From assembly GCA_003254905.1 (NCBI GenBank), contig QANU01025319.1, positions 62,001 to 126,000 on the forward strand: a DNA stretch of 64,000 nucleotides, in the 5' to 3' direction. The notes under the pieces are model-generated. The model saw only the letters and a list, made by a program, of their open reading frames with translations, did not search any database and was not told the origin of the DNA. Position 1 is the stretch's first letter; each line of letters begins with the position of its first letter. This DNA comes from Nissolia schottii (taxonomy: Eukaryota; Streptophyta; Magnoliopsida; Fabales; Fabaceae). Positions 59,675 to 64,000 of the stretch are shown here, in pieces. The translations under genes were made by a program, and so were the position numbers.

Positions 59675-60429
59675 AAATTCAGATATAAACATACAACAAA
59701 TGAGCTCAAAGTACTAAACTTTAAAACCCCACATCAACGTCACTAATTCTTCCCCGAATTCAAACCATTCTTCGCCAAATCCCCTTCACTATTTCCACCC
59801 CTAGCTCACCTACAGAGTAAAAGCACCAAAATTTAAGTATAAACTTAAAAAAAAAATAAAGAAAAAAAATCCCTTGCACACTTGAAAGTTGAACATTGCA
59901 AACAAAACAGAGGATATTGTAGCAACTTGGAATAATTGCCAAGCAGAAAAAAGAAGCAGCAAATTGTTTCACATAGCGAAAAATAACAGCTGGGTTAGAG
60001 CAAGTACCTTGAGGAAGAAAGATGCGTCTTCAACCATATTCTTCTTCAAACAGAAGAAAAAGGAGAGAGAGCAGAACAAAACAAAACAGAGAATAAGGAG
60101 AAAACATTGTTAAACTCGGAGCAGATAACAAGAACAGCAGAAATGAGATCTGTGACTTGCGAGAGAGAGCGGTGAACACGGCATCGCGTCAGTCACGACT
60201 CACGGTGGCATCGCGTCGTTCACAACTCACTAGCGCGTCTGCCACAAACGGGCCTGTTGGGGGTGATGGCAGACAACGAAAGAGGTAAGGGAAGATGTGG
60301 GTTGTGGAGGTGAGTGAGGTGAGGGAAGATGAGGCGAAGATAGGGATTTTGTGAGAATGTTGAATGAAAGATAGGCCAAGATATTGTTTTGGTTGAGTGA
60401 GTGAGTTAAAGAGGAAAAAGAGAAACCAA

Positions 60430-60640
60430 TTTCTGACAAAATAGTGAATTTTATCTTACATTTAGTGGTGACATTATTGTATACAACCGCCACAAATATC
60501 TTCGTAACCGCCGTTAATTTCAAATTATCACAGCGGCTAAAGCCAACTGCCAGGAAATACTAAGCTTCTTGACATTGGCGGCGGTTTCTTGCCAACCGCC
60601 ACTAAAAACCGCCAAGCTTTCACCAATGCCATATATATAT
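60430..60640. mobile_element. CACTA-like repeats nested in the Pack-MULE
   Basis: Clustered AACCGCC/GGCGGTT words (AACCGCCAC, GTAACCGCCG, GGCGGCGGTTTC, CAACCGCCACT) match the type of subterminal repeats seen near 13.4 kb and 46.7 kb. No clear CACTA end was fixed. Confidence 0.5.
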
Positions 60641-60664
60641 ATACACACACACACATTTGTAATG

Positions 60665-61026
60665 TATCAATGCAAAGTAATGACCCATCAAGATTATGTC
60701 TTAGAGATGCATTTCGCGCGAGACACAATGCATCTCGCCCGAGATGAAGGATCCCAAGAGGCATCGAGACACTATTTAATGCCTCTCGCGTGAAATGTCA
60801 TACATCATGGATGGGTCAGGTTTTGGGTAGAAGGGTTTGCCACATTTTTGTCACTTGATGTGCCACGTGGCACATTTAACGAATGCGTCAGCAAATAATA
60901 TTTTCTACTAACAGTGGGGACTAAAACCAACCAAAAGTTTTTCAAGGACTAATTCCTAACAAAAAATTTTGCAGAGACCAAACACAAATTTTTTAATTTT
61001 ACAGGGACTAAAAACATATTTAACCC
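60665..61026 (-). repeat. Right TIR of the Pack-MULE
   Basis: Inverted partner of 57529-57880, ending TTTAACCC at 61026, followed by the duplicated TTATTATTA. Contains the same ATCTCG..CGAGAT-type words. Confidence 0.85.
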
Positions 61027-61035
61027 TTATTATTA

Positions 61036-61560
61036 TTAAAAAAAGTTTATGTGAATCTGGTGTCGGTCGTCCCCCACTAGAGTGAGAATATTTCCCTAAC
61101 CTCTTTGAACACTAATGTTTACAGGATATTTATCGATCACCCACCAAAGTGACCCTCAAATTAACAGCGAAATTGATGAGTCATTTTCTTATCAATTATA
61201 TCAAACATTTTTGGCAATGAGTTTCATCTTTGCATCTTCATTGATTCCTATTATATCCTGTAATTTTTGCCCAAACTTTTCCTATACACAGAATTTATTT
61301 TCATTATTTTTTCTCAATGATACTTTGACAACATTCATGTTTGTTACTGAACAAAAGCAAGATGAATGAATTTCAAATAATGTTTGTTAGATCAATGTTT
61401 CACAAGAAATGTGAACTCTGGTGATTGATAGTCAAATTTATTTATTTATTTTTACCTGTGATTGATTGTCAAATTACACATATGAAGAGGAATAAAAAGA
61501 AAATTGTTGTAAAGAAAAACACAAGCCAAAGATAAATGAATGCGCTATAACTTAACTATA
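61036..61560. other. Gene-free DNA
   Basis: No supported feature. Confidence 0.5.
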
Positions 61561-61567
61561 ATCAATT

Positions 61568-62115
61568 CATAATTTTTTTATTGATGAAAAGAAAGCTCGA
61601 ACTAACCAAGATAGAAAACGAGCAAAAGAGTACAAACCAAGGATTACAAACAGATAAAAACAAAAAGAAACAGTAAAAGTGAAAATACAACAAAAAATGT
61701 CATCCAAACAAACCAACAAGCAAAATGCATGACCTCCACCCCAACTCCGTCGGTATGGCCATCACAGTCAAGAGGACAAAAATGGTCAAGCTACAACCTC
61801 AGTGTGATGAGGATCATCAACTTCTTGTGTTTCGAAAGATAACCAACTAGAAAGTAGTGTTGTCAAATGTTGAAGTTCTGAGATTCCAATGCAACCACCA
61901 AAAAAATTGCAAAGCAAGAAGTTACTATCCCAAGCTCAAATTGATGCGCATTGAAGAGGGTGTGTTGTTGGGCACGACAGAAGCATGATTGGACTCTAGA
62001 TAGGCCCTAATAATTCCACCTCCTCACTTTGATATTTGAAATCTTCAAATATCATATTATTTCTTATCCCACAAAGAGTCCAGCAAATAACAAAAAGTAA
62101 ACAAAGTCATAGTTT
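61568..62115 (-). mobile_element. LINE 3'-end fragment
   Basis: Read on the minus strand, the block ends with a GT-rich untranslated region (TTTGTAATCCTTGGTTTGTAC), a TTTTCATCAATAAAAAAATT tail at 61572-61592, and broken frames upstream resembling the C-terminus of plant L1-type reverse transcriptase proteins (LCGIRNNMIFEDF-like). 5'-truncated, as most LINE insertions are. Confidence 0.5.
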
Positions 62116-62659
62116 TTTTTTTTATCAAAGCCTTTGACATGGACACCACACCATTAATTCATAGATATTTAATTTAATGGTCTAACCGTTTCTTCTTAAG
62201 TGCAGGTGATGGTGATGTGAATATCTAACATGGCGAATCATTAATCCCATCAACTCTTTTAATATAGGAAAACAAATTTTAAAAAAAAAGTCAAATAATG
62301 ACTCACAGAAAAAACTCAAAAATAAAGTGTATCAATCTATAATATTAGATGATGACACAAAAGACCAAAGTTACAACACCAAAGAAACCTAACTTGAAGT
62401 TGAAGCCAAAGACAAGTCTTGAAAGAAGACCACATAGTCATCAACTCAACACAAGAAGAAAGGACAGTAGTGTGATAAGTATCCATTTCCACTAGTTTTC
62501 AGTGTTGTCGTTATCCATCAATTTTGAACGAAGAATCACCTGTCTCATTTATATTTCGTCAAAATTTTGAATAATAAGAAGGAGGATTTAATAACTCAAT
62601 TTACACGAATGCATTAGGTTCCCACTACAACGTCGAAATAATCTCTAATAAAGAGTTGC
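62116..62659. other. Gene-free DNA
   Basis: AT-rich, nothing recognised. Confidence 0.5.
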
Positions 62660-62696
62660 ACACTAAATGAATGTTATACGTTACAAAACTGCTTAG

Positions 62697-63018
62697 GGAC
62701 TAGTTTGGATGTTATATGTACTAAATAAATAATAATTTTAAGTATCCCCAAATTAAATAGGAAATGAGTGATTTAAACAAGTCTTTGGTGCTTAAAATTT
62801 TAAGGATTTTAGTTGTAACAAAGGCAATGAAATCTCTGATCATGAAAACTGAAGAAAAGGACAGAGTTGCACTAAATGGAGAGGAGCCACTTAGGACTAG
62901 TTTGGATGTTATATGTAGCAAATAAATAATAATTTTAATTATCCCAAATTAAATAGGAAATGAGTGATTTAAACAAGTCTTTGGTGCTTAAAATTTTAAG
63001 GATTTTAGTTGTAAATTT
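62697..63018. repeat. Tandem duplication, period 197 bp
   Basis: 62697-62820 and 62894-63018 are nearly identical (only a few differences by eye), sharing GGACTAGTTTGGATGTTATA and AACAAGTCTTTGGTGC. A worn GAGTTGCAC..ACTAAATG word precedes both, so the duplicated unit probably begins near 62650. Confidence 0.9.
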
Positions 63019-63951
63019 TATGTTTAGGAATAATTTTTAAAATTGATTTTTGTAATTAAAATTAACTATATTTTTATAATTATTTTTATATCATTTTAGG
63101 TTTTTTTCCTTGTAATTTTTTATGATTTGGTCAGCACTTTTTTTAAGGATAAATTTTTATAGTTAAATTTATTTTGATTTTGGTCCTTCAAATATCAAAA
63201 CTCAAATAATAGAAAACTACGGAGACTTATACCATAAGAAAAAATATTATAGTGACCAAAGCTAAATTTAAATCATAGCGACGAAGATATTATTTAAACC
63301 AAAACTTAATGTTGCAATTAGTTTTATTCTGGATACGTGAATTTCAATGTACACAAAAGAGATACAAAAGAGACATTTATATAAATAATATAAAATAAAT
63401 TTACATAATTTGTAATTTTTCAAATAAGAGTATTAAAAATATTTTAAATTTAATACGATTTTACTTAAACAATAGACATATTGATTGATAGATGATTTGT
63501 TATTATTAATCCAACTGACTCTATCTCACAACTCCTATTGGTTGAAGAATGGAAATTTAACGGAAAGTGTTGAGTTTCAATTGCTCCTGAGCAAGCTTCA
63601 AGATTTCACAAGGATCGGTGGAAATTATCGTGATTCTTCATAATTCTGGCACAATTTTTTCACGAATTGTTTGAAGATTCAATAGTAATTCCGCAGTTTT
63701 TGCCTCTTTCATTTTTTTTTTCTCTTCATTTGCACTCAAGCTGCATTAATTCAATCATATCTTTGCATGTCTTTGGTTCTTGGATCTTCAATTTAATCCA
63801 AGTGTGCTGCTTCATTCCGATATCGAGCTTCTTTACATTTGTAACCTCAGTGCATATTCTGAGCATGCTCTGTGATCATTGTGATCTCAGTCCAATTTTT
63901 TTTTTCTTCTTCCATGCTTTTTCTAATTTCTTGATCAGACGAAATTTCTTG
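63019..63951. other. Gene-free DNA, possible copia leader at the right
   Basis: 63019-63480 is AT-rich with no feature. 63500-63950 is T/C-rich and similar in style to the copia-2 leader between LTR and gag, but no primer-binding site was recognised. Confidence 0.35.
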
Positions 63952-64000
63952 ATGGAAAATCCAATTCAATAACAACACATTGTGCCTGTTCCTAATCCTA
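63952..64000 (+). pseudogene. Possible start of another copia gag, cut by the window edge
   Basis: ATG at 63952 reads MENPIQ, then a stop, then QHIVPVPNP-like residues, similar in style to copia gag N-termini. Only 49 bases are visible, so this is weak. Confidence 0.25.

Larger units (their letters stand above)
57529..61026. mobile_element. Mutator-like element with long TIRs carrying a gene fragment (Pack-MULE)
   Basis: Inverted termini of about 355 bp (57529-57880 and about 60665-61026) share the runs ATGTTTTTxGTCCCTGTAAAATT and GGATCxTTCATCT. The element is bounded by an exact 9-bp duplication TTATTATTA (57520-57528 and 61027-61035), although this word is low complexity. The 2.8-kb interior has no transposase. 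It holds a HOOKLESS1-like exon fragment, a duplicated block with an N at its join, and CACTA-like repeats. This is the layout of a non-autonomous MULE that has captured host sequence. Confidence 0.82.

Noticed and set aside
63667..63972. 101-codon Phe/Ser-rich frame
   Set aside because: It lies in T/C-rich leader-like DNA and has no conserved motif.
1..64000. tRNA, rRNA and known plant microRNA genes
   Set aside because: No tRNA box pair, rRNA block or familiar mature microRNA sequence was found on reading; a covariance search would be needed to exclude them fully.

Overview
The window is nuclear DNA of a flowering plant. It has interrupted genes with GT/AG introns, an AT-rich background, nested Ty1/copia and Ty3/gypsy elements, many MITEs, and assembly gaps (N runs at 28171-29157 and 39786-40042; single Ns at 19414, 27008 and 59230). 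The repeat style and gene content suggest a legume, most likely soybean (Glycine) or a close relative. That assignment is inference; no database was searched.

Three genes are convincing. (1) A plastid chalcone-isomerase-fold fatty-acid-binding protein (FAP1 type), + strand, 19751-22365, four exons, 286 aa. (2) An ent-copalyl diphosphate synthase (CPS, first committed step of gibberellin synthesis), - strand, 23297-30814. Fourteen exons were resolved with consistent phase; at least one more is hidden in the first N gap. (3) A TIME FOR COFFEE-like protein (TIC/TKL type), - strand, 48812-52703, eight exons, 1078 aa. As I recall, the Arabidopsis homologues of (1) and (3) are adjacent (AT3G63170 and AT3G63180), so the window looks like an old FAP1-TKL block opened up by CPS and about 25 kb of repeats.

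Layout: 1-5.5 kb, a decayed copia element carrying a gypsy-type solo LTR; 5.6-15.4 kb, gene-free, holding a long-TIR element, several MITEs (MULE, hAT and palindromic types) and a CACTA-like remnant; 15.5-19.1 kb, a copia element with an exact TSD that has lost reverse transcriptase and RNase H; 19.7-30.9 kb, FAP1 and CPS; 30.8-41.1 kb, a head-to-head inverted duplication of the CPS promoter and first-exon start, with a full-length dead copia element between the arms; 41-48.8 kb, MITEs and old transposon debris; 48.8-53.4 kb, the TKL-type gene and its 5' region; 53.4-64 kb, repeats, including a 3.5-kb Mutator-like element with about 355-bp inverted termini that carries a HOOKLESS1-like acetyltransferase exon (a Pack-MULE), a LINE 3' end, and possibly the start of another copia element at the right edge.

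The three genes do not form an operon or an obvious pathway cluster. The main interest is structural: the inverted CPS duplication, the Pack-MULE, and several nested insertions that can be put in time order.
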